In this document: positions 10,601 to 24,186 of the stretch, piece by piece | How the letters are laid out: every line of letters starts with the position of its first letter | Position numbering within the stretch: the stretch's first letter is position 1 | NCBI GenBank assembly: GCA_963556195.1 | Contig: CAUVYP010000244.1 | Location: 3,038,001 to 3,102,000 of the forward strand | DNA: 64,000 bases | From: Sepiola atlantica | Lineage: Eukaryota > Mollusca > Cephalopoda > Sepiida > Sepiolidae | Direction of reading: 5' to 3' | Notes under the pieces: generated by a model | What the model was told of the DNA's origin: nothing | The model's input: only the letters and a program-made list of their open reading frames with translations | Database searches by the model: none | Program-made: the position numbers and the translations under genes

Positions 10601-12647
10601 ACTGTTAATATCGCTTTTGTTTATAACTTCCACATTTATTCGAATTGTGCAACGAAACTTTGCAGACAGTCTCAAATAGGCCTTTTCTACTGAAGTACCT
10701 AGTTTCAGAAGTGCAGCTCTTGTACTGCCGGAGATCTGTCGATACAAACTGAATACGCAAAACATCAACAAAATTTAGCGCGTTTTAAAGTTGATATCGC
10801 TTTTGTTTATAACTTCCACATTTATTCGAATTGTGCCACGAAACTTTGCAGACAGTCGCGGAGACACACGGGCTACTGAAGTACCAAGTTTCAGAAGTGC
10901 AGCTCTTGTACTGCCGGAGATATGTCGATACAAACTGAATACGCAAAACATCAACAAAATTTAGCGCGTTTTAAAGTTGATATCGCTTTTGTTTATAACT
11001 TCCACATTTATTCGAATTGTGCAACGAAACTTTGCAGACAGTCTCGAATAGGCCTTTTCTACTGAAGCACCAAGTGTCAGAAGTGCAGCTCTTGTACTGC
11101 CGGAGATATGTCGATACAAACTGAATACGCAAAACATCAACAAGATTTAGCGCGTTTTAAAGTTGATATCGCTTTTGTTTATAACTTCCACATTTATTCG
11201 AATTGTGCAACGAAACTTTGCAGACAGTCTCGAATAGGTCTTTTCTACTGAAGCACCAAGTTTCAGACGTGCAGCTCTTGTACTGCCGGAGATATGTCGA
11301 TACAAACTGAATACGCAAAACATCAACAAAATTTAGCGCGTTTTAAAGTTGATATCGCTTTTGTTTATAACTTCCCCATTTATTCGAATTGTGCAACGAA
11401 ACTTTGCAGACAGTCGCGGAGACACATTTTCTACTGAAGTACCAAGGTTCAGAAGTGCAGCTCTTGTACTGCCGGAGATATGTCGATACAAACTGAATAC
11501 GCAAAACATCAACAAAATTTAGCGCGTTTTAAAGTTGATATCGCTTTTGTTTATAACTTCCACATGTTTTCGAATTGTGCAACGAAACTTTGCAGACAGT
11601 CGCGGAGACACATGTTCTACTGAAGTACCAAGTTTCAGAAGTGCAGCTCTTGTACTGCCGGAGATAGGTCGATACAAACTGAATACGCAAAACATCAACA
11701 AAATTTAGCGCGTTTTAAAGTTGATATCGCTTTTGTTTATAACTTCCACATTTATTCGAATTGTGCAACGAAACTTTGCAGCGAGTCGCGGAGACACATG
11801 TTCTACTGAAGTACCACGTTTCAGAAGTGCAGCTCTTGTACTGCCGGAGATATGTCGATACAAACTGAATACGCAAAACATCAACAAAATTTAGCGCGTT
11901 TTAATGTTGATATCGCTTTTGTTTATAACTTCCACATGTATTCGAATTGTGCAACGAAACTTTGCAGACAGTCGCGGAGACACATGTTCTACTGAAGTAC
12001 CAAGTTTCAGAAGTGCAGCTCTTGTACTGCCGGAGATATGTCGAAACAAACTGAATACGCAAAACATCAACAAAATTTAGCGCGTTTTAAAGTTGATATC
12101 GCTTTTGTTTATAACTTCCACATTTATTCGAATTGTGCAACGAAACTTTGCAGACAGTCTCGAATAGGCCTTTTCTACTGAAGTACAAAGTTTCAGAAGT
12201 GCAGCCTTTGTACTGCCGGAGATATGTCGATACAAACTGAATACGCAAAACATCAACAAAATTTAGCGCGTTTTAAAGTTGATATCGCTTTTGTTTGTAA
12301 TTTCCACATTTATTCGAATTGTGCAACGAAACTTTGCAGACAGTCGCGGAGACAAATTTTCTACTGAAGTACCAAGTTTCAGAAGTGCAGCTCTTGTACT
12401 GCCGGAGATATGTCGATACAAACTGAATACGCAAAACATCAACAAAATTTAGCGCGTTTTAAAGTTGATATCGCTTTTGTTTATAACTTCCACATTTATT
12501 CGAATTGTGCAACGAAACTTTGCAGATAGTCTCGAATAGGCCTTTTCTACTGAAGTACAAAGTTTCAGAAGTGCAGCTCTTGTACTGCCGGAGATATGTC
12601 GATACAAACTGAATACGCAAAAAAACCAACAAAATTTAGCGCGTTTT
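10601..12647. repeat. 13-monomer HOR, partial copy 3 (units 1-11)
   Basis: Units 1 to 11 follow in order directly after copy 2. They carry shared derived changes (cacacgggc in unit 2, gcagcgagtcg in unit 7, gcagcctttg in unit 9), and the first two also occur in or near copy 4. Unit 11 (12,461-12,647) is 187 bp because its A run is seven long before ccaac. Units 12 and 13 are replaced by the 187-bp marker unit that opens region II. Confidence 0.8.
12461..12647. repeat. 187-bp monomer with one extra A
   Basis: Reads gc, then seven A, then ccaac, against six A in the related unit at 17,113-17,298. A single homopolymer base of this kind could also be a consensus error. Confidence 0.6.
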
Positions 12648-12834
12648 AAAGTTGATATCGCTTTTGTTTATAACTTTGACATTTATTCGAATTGTGCAAC
12701 GAAACTTTGCAGACAGTCTCGAATAGGCCTTTTGCTACTGAAGTACCAGGTTTCAGAAGTGCAACTCTTGTACTGCCGGAGATATGTCGATACAAACTGA
12801 ATACGCAAAACATCAACAAAATTTAGCGCGTTTT
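12648..12834. repeat. 187-bp marker monomer, first copy
   Basis: A class-A unit with ccttttgctactg (one inserted G), aactttgacattt and accaggtttcag. The inserted base makes it 187 bp. The same triple signature marks seven further units in region II, so it is an inherited variant. Confidence 0.88.
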
Positions 12835-15252
12835 AAAGTTGATATCGCTTTTGTTTATAACTTCCACATTTATTCGAATTGTGCAACGAAACTTTGCAGA
12901 CAGTCTCGAATAGGCCTTTTCTACTGAAGCACCAAGTGTCAGATGTGCAGCTCTTGTACTGCCGGAGATATGTCGATACAAACTGAATACGCAAAACATC
13001 AACAAAATTTAGCGCGTTTTAAAGTTGATATCGCTTTTGTTTATAACTTCCACATTTATTCGAATTGTGCAACGAAACTTTGCAGACAGTCTCGAATAGG
13101 CCTTTTCTACTGAAGTACCAAGTTTCAGACGTGCAGCTCTTGTACTGCCGGAGATATGTCGATACAAACTGAATACGCAAAACATCAACAAAATTTAGCG
13201 CGTTTTAAAGTTGATATCGCTTTTGTTTATAACTTCCCCATTTATTCGAATTGTGCAACGAAACTTTGCAGACAGTCGCGGAGACACATTTTCTACTGAA
13301 GTACCAAGGTACAGAAGTGCAGCTCTTGTACTGCCGGAGATATGTCGATACAAACTGAATACGCAAAACATCAACAAAATTTAGCGCGTTTTAAAGTTGA
13401 TATCGCTTTTGTTTATAACTTCCACATGTATTCGAATTGTGCAACGAAACTTTGCAGACAGTCGCAGAGACACATGTTCTACTGAAGTACCAAGTTTCAG
13501 AAGTGCAGCTCTTGTACTGCCGGAGATATGTCGATACAAACTGAATACGCAAAACATCAACAAAATTTAGCGCGTTTTAAAGTTGATATCGCTTTTGTTT
13601 ATAACTTCCACATTTATTCGAATTGTGCAACGAAACTTTGCAGACAGTCGCGGAGACACATGTTCTACTGAAGTACCAAGTTTCAGAAGTGCAGCTCTTG
13701 TACTGCCGGAGATATGTCGATACAAACTGAATACGGAAAACATCAACAAAATTTAGCGCGTTTTAATGTTGATATCGCTTTTGTTTATAACTTCCACATG
13801 TATTCGAATTGTGCCACGAAACTTTGCAGACAGTCGCGGAGACACATGTTCTACTGAAGTACCAAGTTTCAGAAGTGCAGCTCTTGTACTGCCGGACATA
13901 TGTCGATACAAACTGAATACGCAAAACATCAACAAAATTTAGCGCGTTTTAAAGTTGATATCGCTTTTGTTTATAACTTCCACATTTATTCGAATTGTGC
14001 AACGAAACTTTGCAGACAGTCTCGAATAGGCCTTTTCTACTGAAGTACCAAGTTTCAGAAGTGCAGCTCTTGTACTGCCGGAGATATGTCGATACAAACT
14101 GAATACGCAAAACATCAACAAAATTTAGCCCGTTTTAAAGTTGATATCGCTTTTGTTTATAGCTTCCACATGTATTCGAATTGTGCAACGAAACTTTGCA
14201 GACAGTCGCGGAGACACATGTTCTACTGAAGTACCAAGTTTCAGAAGTGCAGCTCTTGTACTGCCGGAGATATGTCGAAACAAACTGAATACGCAAAACA
14301 TCAACAAAATTTAGCGCGTTTTAAAGTTGATATCGCTTTTGTTTATAACTTCCACATTTATTCGAATTGTGCAACGAAACTTTGCAGACAGTCTCGAATA
14401 GGCCTTTTCTACTGAAGTACCAAGTTTCAGAAGTGCAGCTTTTGTACTGCCGGAGATATGTCGATACAAACTGAATACGCAAATCATCAACAAAATTTAG
14501 CGCGTTTTAAAGTTGATATCGCTTTTGTTTGTAATTTCCACATTTATTCGAATTGTGCAACGAAACTTTGCAGACAGTCGCGGAGACAAATTTTCTACTG
14601 AAGTACCAAGGTTCAGAAGTGCCGCTCTTGTACTGCCGGAGATATGTCGATACAAACTGAATACGCAAAACATCAACAAAATTTAGCGCGTTTTAAAGTT
14701 GATATCGCTTTTGTTTATAACTTCCACATTTATTCGAATTGTGCAACGAAACTTTGCAGATAGTCTCGAATAGGCCATTTCTACTGAAGTACAAAGTTTC
14801 AGAAGTGCAGCTCTTGTACTGCCGGAGATATGTCGATACAAACTGAATACGCAAAAAACCAACAAAATTTAGCGCGTTTTAAAGTTGATATCGCTTTTGT
14901 TTATAACTTCCACATTTATTCGAATTGTGCAACGAAACTTTGCAGACAGTCTCGAATAGGCCTTTTCTACTGAAGTACCAAGTTTCAGACGTGCAGCTCT
15001 TGTACTGCCAGAGATATGTCGATACAAACTGAATACGCAAAACATCAACAAAATTTAGCGCGTTTTAAAGTTGATATCGCTTTTGTTTATAACTTCCACA
15101 TTTATTCGAATTGTGCAACGAAACTTTGCAGACAGTCTCGAATAGGCCTTTTCTACTGAAGTACAAAGTTCCAGAAGTGCAGCTCTTGTACTGCCGGAGA
15201 TATGTCGATACAAACTGAATACGCAAAACATCAACAAAATTTAGCGCGTTTT

Positions 15253-17298
15253 ACTGTTAATATCGCTTTTGTTTATAACTTCCACATTTATTCGAATTGT
15301 GCAACGAAACTTTGCAGACAGTCTCAAATAGGCCTTTTCTACTGAAGTACCTAGTTTCAGAAGTGCAGCTCGTGTACTGCCGGAGATCTGTCGATACAAA
15401 CTGAATACGCAAAACATCAACAAAATTTAGCGCGTTTTAAAGTTGATATCGCTTTTGTTTATAACTTCCACATTTATTCGAATTGTGCCACGAAACTTTG
15501 CAGACAGTCGCGGAGACACACGTACTACTGAAGTACCAAGTTTCAGAAGTGCAGCTCTTGTACTGCCGGAGATATGTCGATACAAACTGAATACGCAAAA
15601 CATCAACAAAATTTAGCGCGTTTTAAAGTTGATATCGCTTTTGTTTATAACTTCCACATTTATTCGAATTGTGCAACGAAACTTTGCAGACAGTCTCGAA
15701 TAGGCCTTTTCTACTGAAGCACCAAGTGTCAGAAGTGCAGCTCTTGTACTGCCGGAGATATGTCGATACAAACTGAATACGCAAAACATCAACAAAATTT
15801 AGCGCGTTTTAAAGTTGATATCGCTTTTGTTTATAACTTCCACATTTATTCGAATTGTGCAACGAAACTTTGCAGACAGTCTCGAATAGGTCTTTTCTAC
15901 TGAAGCACCAAGTTTCAGACGTGCAGCTCTTGTACTGCCGGAGATATGTCGATACAAACTGAATACGCAAAACATCAACAAAATTTAGCGCGTTTTAAAG
16001 TTGATATCGCTTTTGTTTATAACTTCCCCATTTATTCGAATTGTGCAACGAAACTTTGCAGACAGTCGCGGAGACACATTTTCTACTGAAGTACCAAGGT
16101 TCAGAAGTGCAGCTCTTGTACTGCCGGAGATATGTCGATACAAACTGAATACGCAAAACATCAACAAAATTTAGCGCGTTTTAAAGTTGATATCGCTTTT
16201 GTTTATAACTTCCACATGTTTTCGAATTGTGCAACGAAACTTTGCAGACAGTCGCGGAGACACATGTTCTACTGAAGTACCAAGTTTCAGAAGTGCAGCT
16301 CTTGTACTGCCGGAGATATGTCGATACAAACTGAATACGCAAAACATCAACAAAATTTAGCGCGTTTTAAAGTTGATATCGCTTTTGTTTATAACTTCCA
16401 CATTTATTCGAATTGTGCAACGAAACTTTGCAGCGAGTCGCGGAGACACATGTTCTACTGAAGTACCACGTTTCAGAAGTGCAGCTCTTGTACTGCCGGA
16501 GATATGTCGATACAAACTGAATACGCAAAACATCAACAAAATTTAGCGCGTTTTAATGTTGATATCGCTTTTGTTTATAACTTCCACATGTATTCGAATT
16601 GTGCAACGAAACTTTGCAGACAGTCGCGGAGACACATGTTCCACTGAAGTACCAAGTTTCAGAAGTGCAGCTCTTGTACTGCCGGAGATATGTCGAAACA
16701 AACTGAATACGCAAAACATAAACAAAATTACGCGCGTTTTAAAGTTGATATCGCTTTTGTTTATAACTTCCACATTTATTCGAATTGTGCAACGAAACTT
16801 TGCAGACAGTCTCGAATAGGCCTTTTCTACTGAAGTACAAAGTTTCAGAAGTGCAGCCTTTGTACTGCCGGAGATATGTCGATACAAACTGAATACGCAA
16901 AACATCAACAAAATTTAGCGCGTTTTAAAGTTGATATCGCTTTTGTTTGTAATTTCCACATTTATTCGAATTGTGCAACGAAACTTTGCAGACAGTCGCG
17001 GAGACAAATTTTCTACTGAAGTACCAAGGTTCAGAAGTGCAGCTCTTGTACTGCCGGAGATATGTCGATACAAACTGAATACGCAAAACATCAACATAAT
17101 TTAGCGCGTTTTAAAGTTGATATCGCTTTTGTTTATAACTTCCACATTTATTCGAATTGTGCAACGAAACTTTGCAGATAGTCTCGAATAGGCCTTTTCT
17201 ACTGAAGTACAAAGTTTCAGAAGATCAGCTCTTGTACTGCCGGAGATATGTCGATACAAACTGAATACGCAAAAAACCAACAAAATTTAGCGCGTTTT
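15253..17298. repeat. 13-monomer HOR, partial copy 4 (units 1-11)
   Basis: Preceded by units of types 10-13 (14,509-15,252), then units 1-11 in order up to the marker unit at 17,299. Unit 2 has cacacgtactac, unit 7 has gcagcgagtcg, and unit 8 ends in aaaattacgcgcg. The offset from copy 3 is 4,652 bp, which is 25 units plus the two extra bases. Confidence 0.8.
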
Positions 17299-17485
17299 AA
17301 AGTTGATATCGCTTTTGTTTATAACTTTGACATTTATTCGAATTGTGCAACGAAACTTTGCAGACAGTCTCGAATAGGCCTTTTGCTACTGAAGTACCAG
17401 GTTTCAGAAGTGCAACTCTTGTACTGCCGGAGATATGTCGATACAAACTGAATACGCAAAACATCAACAAAATTTAGCGCGTTTT
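17299..17485. repeat. 187-bp marker monomer
   Basis: Has ccttttgctactg, aactttgacattt and gtgcaactcttg. It follows a unit with agaagatcagc. Confidence 0.88.
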
Positions 17486-19159
17486 AAAGTTGATATCGCT
17501 TTTGTTTATAACTTCCACATTTATTCGAATTGTGCAACGAAACTTTGCAGACAGTCTCGAATAGGCCTTTTCTACTGAAGCACCAAGTGTCAGATGTGCA
17601 GCTCTTGTACTGCCGGAGATATGTCGATACAAACTGAATACGCAAAACATCAACAAAATTTAGCGCGTTTTAAAGTTGATATCGCTTTTGTTTATAACTT
17701 CCACATTTATTCGAATTGTGCAACGAAACTTTGCAGACAGTCTCGAATAGGCCTTTTCTACTGAAGTACCAAGTTTCAGACGTGCAGCTCTTGTACTGCT
17801 GGAGATATGTCGATACAAACTGAATACGCAAAACATCAACAAAATTTAGCGCGTTTTAAAGTTGATATCGCTTTTGTTTATAACTTCCCCATTTATTCGA
17901 ATTGTGCAACGAAACTTTGCAGACAGTCGCGGAGACACATTTTCTACTGAAGTACCAAGGTTCAGAAGTGCAGCTCTTGTACTGCCGGAGATATGTCGAT
18001 ACAAACTGAATACGCAAAACATCAACAAAATTTAGCGCGTTTTAAAGTTGATATCGCTTTTGTTTATAACTTCCACATGTATTCGAATTGTGCAACGAAA
18101 CTTTGCAGACAGTCGCGGAGACACATGTTCTACTGAAGTACCAAGTTTCAGAAGTGCAGCTCTTGTACTGCCGGAGATATGTCGATACAAACTGAATACG
18201 CAAAACATCAACAAAATTTAGCGCGTTTTAAAGTTGATATCGCTTTTGTTTATAACTTCCACATTTATTCGAATTGTGCAACGAAACTTTGCAGACAGTC
18301 GCGGAGACACATGTTCTACTGAAGTACCAAGTTTCAGAAGTGCAGCTCTTGTACTGCCGGAGATATGTCGATACAAACTGAATACGGAAAACATCAACAA
18401 AATTTAGCGCGTTTTAATGTTGATATCGCTTTTGTTTATAACTTCCACATGTATTCGAATTGTGCCACGAAACTTTGCAGACAGTCGCGGAGACACATGT
18501 TCTACTGAAGTACCAAGTTTCAGAAGTGCAGCTCTTGTACTGCCGGACATATGTCGATACAAACTGAATACGCAAAACATCAACAAAATTTAGCGCGTTT
18601 TAAAGTTGATATCGCTTTTGTTTATAACTTCCACATTTATTCGAATTGTGCAACGAAACTTTGCAGACAGTCTCGAATAGGCCTTTTCTACTGAAGTACA
18701 AAGTTTCAGAAGTGCAGCTCTTGTACTGCCGGAGATATGTCGATACAAACTGAATACGCAAAACATCAACAAAATTTAGCCCGTTTTAAAGTTGATATCG
18801 CTTTTGTTTGTAATTTCCACATTTATTCGAATTGTGCAACGAAACTTTGCAGACAGTCGCGGAGACAAATTTTCTACTGAAGTACCAAGGTTCAGAAGTG
18901 CAGCTCTTGTACTGCCGGAGATATGTCGATACAAACTGAATACGCAAAACATCAACAAAATTTAGCGCGTTTTAAAGTTGATATCGCTTTTGTTTATAAC
19001 TTCCACATTTATTCGAATTGTGCAACGAAACTTTGCAGATAGTCTCGAATAGGCCTTTTCTACTGAAGTACAAAGTTTCAGAAGTGCAGCTCTTGTACTG
19101 CCGGAGATATGTCGATACAAACTGAATACGCAAAAAAACAACAAAATTTAGCGCGTTTT

Positions 19160-19346
19160 AAAGTTGATATCGCTTTTGTTTATAACTTTGACATTTATTC
19201 GAATTGTGCAACGAAACTTTGCAGACAGTCTCGAATAGGCCTTTTGCTACTGAAGTACCAGGTTTCAGAAGTGCAGCTCTTGTACTGCCGGAGATATGTC
19301 GATACAAACTGAATACGCAAAACATCAACAAAATTTAGCGCGATTT
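19160..19346. repeat. 187-bp marker monomer
   Basis: Marker signature ccttttgctactg, with gtgcagctcttg where most markers have gtgcaactcttg. It is followed by an unusual boundary, gcgcgatttaatg. Its duplicate is at 23,069-23,255. Confidence 0.87.
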
Positions 19347-20090
19347 AATGTTGATATCGCTTTTGTTTATAACTTCCACATGTATTCGAATTGTGCAACG
19401 AAACTTTGCAGACAGTCGCGGAGACACATGTTCCACTGAAGTACCAAGTTTCAGAAGTGCAGCTCTTGTACTGCCGGAGATATGTCGAAACAAACTGAAT
19501 ACGCAAAACATAAACAAAATTTAGCGCGTTTTAAAGTTGATATCGCTTTTGTTTATAACTTCCACATTTATTCGAATTGTGCAACGAAACTTTGCAGACA
19601 GTCTCGAATAGGCCTTTTCTACTGAAGTACAAAGTTTCAGAAGTGCAGCCTTTGTACTGCCGGAGATATGTCGATACAAACTGAATACGCAAAACATCAA
19701 CAAAATTTAGCGCGTTTTAAAGTTGATATCGCTTTTGTTTGTAATTTCCACATTTATTCGAATTGTGCAACGAAACTTTGCAGACAGTCGCGGAGACAAA
19801 TTTTCTACTGAAGTACCAAGGTTCCGAAGTGCAGCTCTTGTACTGCCGGAGATATGTCGATACAAACTGAATACGCAAAACATCAACATAATTTAGCGCG
19901 TTTTAAAGTTGATATCGCTTTTGTTTATAACTTCCACATTTATTCGAATTGTGCAACGAAACTTTGCAGATAGTCTCGAATAGGCCTTTTCTACTGAAGT
20001 ACAAAGTTTCAGAAGATCAGCTCTTGTACTGCCGGAGATATGTCGATACAAACTGAATACGCAAAAAACCAACAAAATTTAGCGCGTTTT

Positions 20091-20277
20091 AAAGTTGATA
20101 TCGCTTTTGTTTATAACTTTGACATTTATTCGAATTGTGCAACGAAACTTTGCAGACAGTCTCGAATAGGCCTTTTGCTACTGAAGTACCAGGTTTCAGA
20201 AGTGCAACTCTTGTACTGCCGGAGATATGTCGATACAAACTGAATACGCAAAACATCAACAAAATTTAGCGTGTTTT
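20091..20277. repeat. 187-bp marker monomer
   Basis: Marker signature. The right boundary reads gcgtgttttaaag, one of the two differences from its duplicate at 24,000-24,186. Confidence 0.87.
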
Positions 20278-21951
20278 AAAGTTGATATCGCTTTTGTTTA
20301 TAACTTCCACATTTATTCGAATTGTGCAACGAAACTTTGCAGACAGTCTCGAATAGGCCTTTTCTACTGAAGCACCAAGTGTCAGATGTGCAGCTCTTGT
20401 ACTGCCGGAGATATGTCGATACAAACTGAATACGCAAAACATCAACAAAATTTAGCGCGTTTTAAAGTTGATATCGCTTTTGTTTATAACTTCCACATTT
20501 ATTCGAATTGTGCAACGAAACTTTGCAGACAGTCTCGAATAGGCCTTTTCTACTGAAGTACCAAGTTTCAGACGTGCAGCTCTTGTACTGCCGGAGATAT
20601 GTCGATACAAACTGAATACGCAAAACATCAACAAAATTTAGCGCGTTTTAAAGTTGATATCGCTTTTGTTTATAACTTCCCCATTTATTCGAATTGTGCA
20701 ACGAAACTTTGCAGACAGTCGCGGAGACACATTTTCTACTGAAGTACCAAGGTTCAGAAGTGCAGCTCTTGTACTGCCGGAGATATGTCGATACAAACTG
20801 AATACGCAAAACATCAACAAAATTTAGCGCGTTTTAAAGTTGATATCGCTTTTGTTTATAACTTCCACATGTATTCGAATTGTGCAACGAAACTTTGCAG
20901 ACAGTCGCGGAGACACATGTTCTACTGAAGTACCAAGTTTCAGAAGTGCAGCTCTTGTACTGCCGGAGATATGTCGATACAAACTGAATACGCAAAACAT
21001 CAACAAAATTTAGCGCGTTTTAAAGTTGATATCGCTTTTGTTTATAACTTCCACATTTATTCGAATTGTGCAACGAAACTTTGCAGACAGTCGCGGAGAC
21101 ACATGTTCTACTGAAGTACCAAGTTTCAGAAGTGCAGCTCTTGTACTGCCGGAGATATGTCGATACAAACTGAATACGGAAAACATCAACAAAATTTAGC
21201 GCGTTTTAATGTTGATATCGCTTTTGTTTATAACTTCCACATGTATTCGAATTGTGCCACGAAACTTTGCAGACAGTCGCGGAGACACATGTTCTACTGA
21301 AGTACCAAGTTTCAGAAGTGCAGCTCTTGTACTGCCGGACATATGTCGATACAAACTGAATACGCAAAACATCAACAAAATTTAGCGCGTTTTAAAGTTG
21401 ATATCGCTTTTGTTTATAACTTCCACATTTATTCGAATTGTGCAACGAAACTTTGCAGACAGTCTCGAATAGGCCTTTTCTACTGAAGTACAAAGTTTCA
21501 GAAGTGCAGCTCTTGTACTGCCGGAGATATGTCGATACAAACTGAATACGCAAAACATCAACAAAATTTAGCCCGTTTTAAAGTTGATATCGCTTTTGTT
21601 TGTAATTTCCACATTTATTCGAATTGTGCAACGAAACTTTGCAGACAGTCGCGGAGACAAATTTTCTACCGAAGTACCAAGGTTCAGAAGTGCAGCTCTT
21701 GTACTGCCGGAGATATGTCGATACAAACTGAATACGCAAAACATCAACAAAATTTAGCGCGTTTTAAAGTTGATATCGCTTTTGTTTATAACTTCCACAT
21801 TTATTCGAATTGTGCAACGAAACTTTGCAGATAGTCTCGAATAGGCCTTTTCTACTGAAGTACAAAGTTTCAGAAGTGCAGCTCTTGTACTGCCGGAGAT
21901 ATGTCGATACAAACTGAATACGCAAAAAAACAACAAAATTTAGCGCGTTTT

Positions 21952-22138
21952 AAAGTTGATATCGCTTTTGTTTATAACTTTGACATTTATTCGAATTGTG
22001 CAACGAAACTTTGCAGACAGTCTCGAATAGGCCTTTTGCTACTGAAGTACCAGGTTTCAGAAGTGCAACTCTTGTACTGCCGGAGATATGTCGATACAAA
22101 CTGAATACGCAAAACATCAACAAAATTTAGCGCGTTTT
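21952..22138. repeat. 187-bp marker monomer
   Basis: Marker signature, preceded by a unit ending in seven A before caac. Its duplicate is at 25,861-26,047. Confidence 0.87.
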
Positions 22139-22457
22139 AAAGTTGATATCGCTTTTGTTTATAACTTCCACATTTATTCGAATTGTGCAACGAAACTTTG
22201 CAGACAGTCTCGAATAGGCCTTTTCTACTGAAGCACCAAGTGTCAGATGTGCAGCTCTTGTACTGCCGGAGATATGTCGATACAAACTGAATACGCTAAA
22301 CATCAACAAAATTTAGCGCGTTTTAAAGTTGATATCGCTTTTGTTTATAACTTCCACATTTATTCGAATTGTGCAACGAAACTTTGCAGACAGTCTCGAA
22401 TAGGCCTTTTCTACTGAAGTACCAAGTCTCAGACGTGCAGCTCTTGTACTGCCGGAG

Positions 22458-22541
22458 ATATGTCGATACAAACTGAATACGCAAAACATCAACAAAATTT
22501 AGCGCGTTTTAAAGTTGATATCGCTTTTGTTTATAACTTCC
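22458..22541. other. Mapped unequal-crossover interval
   Basis: This 84-bp stretch is the only sequence common to all three junction contexts (18,549-18,632, here and 26,367-26,450). To its left the unit is of the cagacgtgc type, as before 26,366. To its right comes the gtacaaag class-A unit, as after 18,549. Four units that normally lie between these two types are skipped. The exchange must have resolved inside this interval. Confidence 0.75.
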
Positions 22542-23068
22542 ACATTTATTCGAATTGTGCAACGAAACTTTGCAGACAGTCTCGAATAGGCCTTTTCTAC
22601 TGAAGTACAAAGTTTCAGAAGTGCAGCTCTTGTACTGCCGGAGATATGTCGATACAAACTGAATACGCAAAACATCAACAAAATTTAGCCCGTTTTAAAG
22701 TTGATATCGCTTTTGTTTGTAATTTCCACATTTATTCGAATTGTGCAACGAAACTTTGCAGACAGTCGCGGAGACAAATTTTCTACTGAAGTACCAAGGT
22801 TCAGAAGTGCAGCTCTTGTACTGCCGGAGATATGTCGATACAAACTGAATACGCAAAACATCAACAAAATTTAGCGCGTTTTAAAGTTGATATCGCTTTT
22901 GTTTATAACTTCCACATTTATTCGAATTGTGCAACGAAACTTTGCAGATAGTCTCGAATAGGCCTTTTCTACTGAAGTACAAAGTTTCAGAAGTGCAGCT
23001 CTTGTACTGCCGGAGATATGTCGATACAAACTGAATACGCAAAAAAACAACAAAATTTAGCGCGTTTT

Positions 23069-23255
23069 AAAGTTGATATCGCTTTTGTTTATAACTTTGA
23101 CATTTATTCGAATTGTGCAACGAAACTTTGCAGACAGTCTCGAATAGGCCTTTTGCTACTGAAGTACCAGGTTTCAGAAGTGCAGCTCTTGTACTGCCGG
23201 AGATATGTCGATACAAACTGAATACGCAAAACATCAACAAAATTTAGCGCGATTT
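23069..23255. repeat. 187-bp marker monomer
   Basis: Duplicate of 19,160-19,346, including gtgcagctcttg and the gcgcgatttaatg boundary. Confidence 0.87.
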
Positions 23256-23999
23256 AATGTTGATATCGCTTTTGTTTATAACTTCCACATGTATTCGAAT
23301 TGTGCAACGAAACTTTGCAGACAGTCGCGGAGACACATGTTCCACTGAAGTACCAAGTTTCAGAAGTGCAGCTCTTGTACTGCCGGAGATATGTCGAAAC
23401 AAACTGAATACGCAAAACATAAACAAAATTTAGCGCGTTTTAAAGTTGATATCGCTTTTGTTTATAACTTCCACATTTATTCGAATTGTGCAACGAAACT
23501 TTGCAGACAGTCTCGAATAGGCCTTTTCTACTGAAGTACAAAGTTTCAGAAGTGCAGCCTTTGTACTGCCGGAGATATGTCGATACAAACTGAATACGCA
23601 AAACATCAACAAAATTTAGCGCGTTTTAAAGTTGATATCGCTTTTGTTTGTAATTTCCACATTTATTCGAATTGTGCAACGAAACTTTGCAGACAGTCGC
23701 GGAGACAAATTTTCTACTGAAGTACCAAGGTTCCGAAGTGCAGCTCTTGTACTGCCGGAGATATGTCGATACAAACTGAATACGCAAAACATCAACATAA
23801 TTTAGCGCGTTTTAAAGTTGATATCGCTTTTGTTTATAACTTCCACATTTATTCGAATTGTGCAACGAAACTTTGCAGATAGTCTCGAATAGGCCTTTTC
23901 TACTGAAGTACAAAGTTTCAGAAGATCAGCTCTTGTACTGCCGGAGATATGTCGATACAAACTGAATACGCAAAAAACCAACAAAATTTAGCGCGTTTT

Positions 24000-24186
24000 A
24001 AAGTTGATATCGCTTTTGTTTATAACTTTGACATTTATTCGAATTGTGCAACGAAACTTTGCAGACAGTCTCGAATAGGCCTTTTGCTACTGAAGTACCA
24101 GGTTTCAGAAGTGCAACTCTTGTACTGCCGGAGATATGTCGATACAAACTGAATACGCAAAACATCAACAAAATTTAGCGCGTTTT
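24000..24186. repeat. 187-bp marker monomer
   Basis: Duplicate of 20,091-20,277, with the normal gcgcgtttt boundary. Confidence 0.87.

Larger units (their letters stand above)
1..12834. repeat. Region I: array segment dominated by a 13-monomer HOR
   Basis: This segment is distinguished by units starting actgttaatatcg and carrying AGATCT (gagatctgtcg), which are followed by a fixed series of variant units. Two complete and one partial copy of the 13-unit series lie here. There is also a 1.3-kb block present twice at a distance of 4,835 bp (26 units, one of them 185 bp). Class-B units with catgttc are common. The right limit is set after two successive 187-bp units and is approximate. Confidence 0.75.
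18549..22457. repeat. 3,909-bp tandem duplication, copy 1
   Basis: Twenty-one units, three of them 187 bp (3,909 bp). Aligned to the adjacent copy at 22,458-26,366, I found only two differences: t at 20,272 against c at 24,181, and a at 21,935 against t at 25,844. Identity starts just after 18,548 (c, in ggacatatg) against 22,457 (g, in ggagatatg). Private variants shared by both copies include ttctaccgaag, tacgctaaac and gttccgaag. Confidence 0.88.
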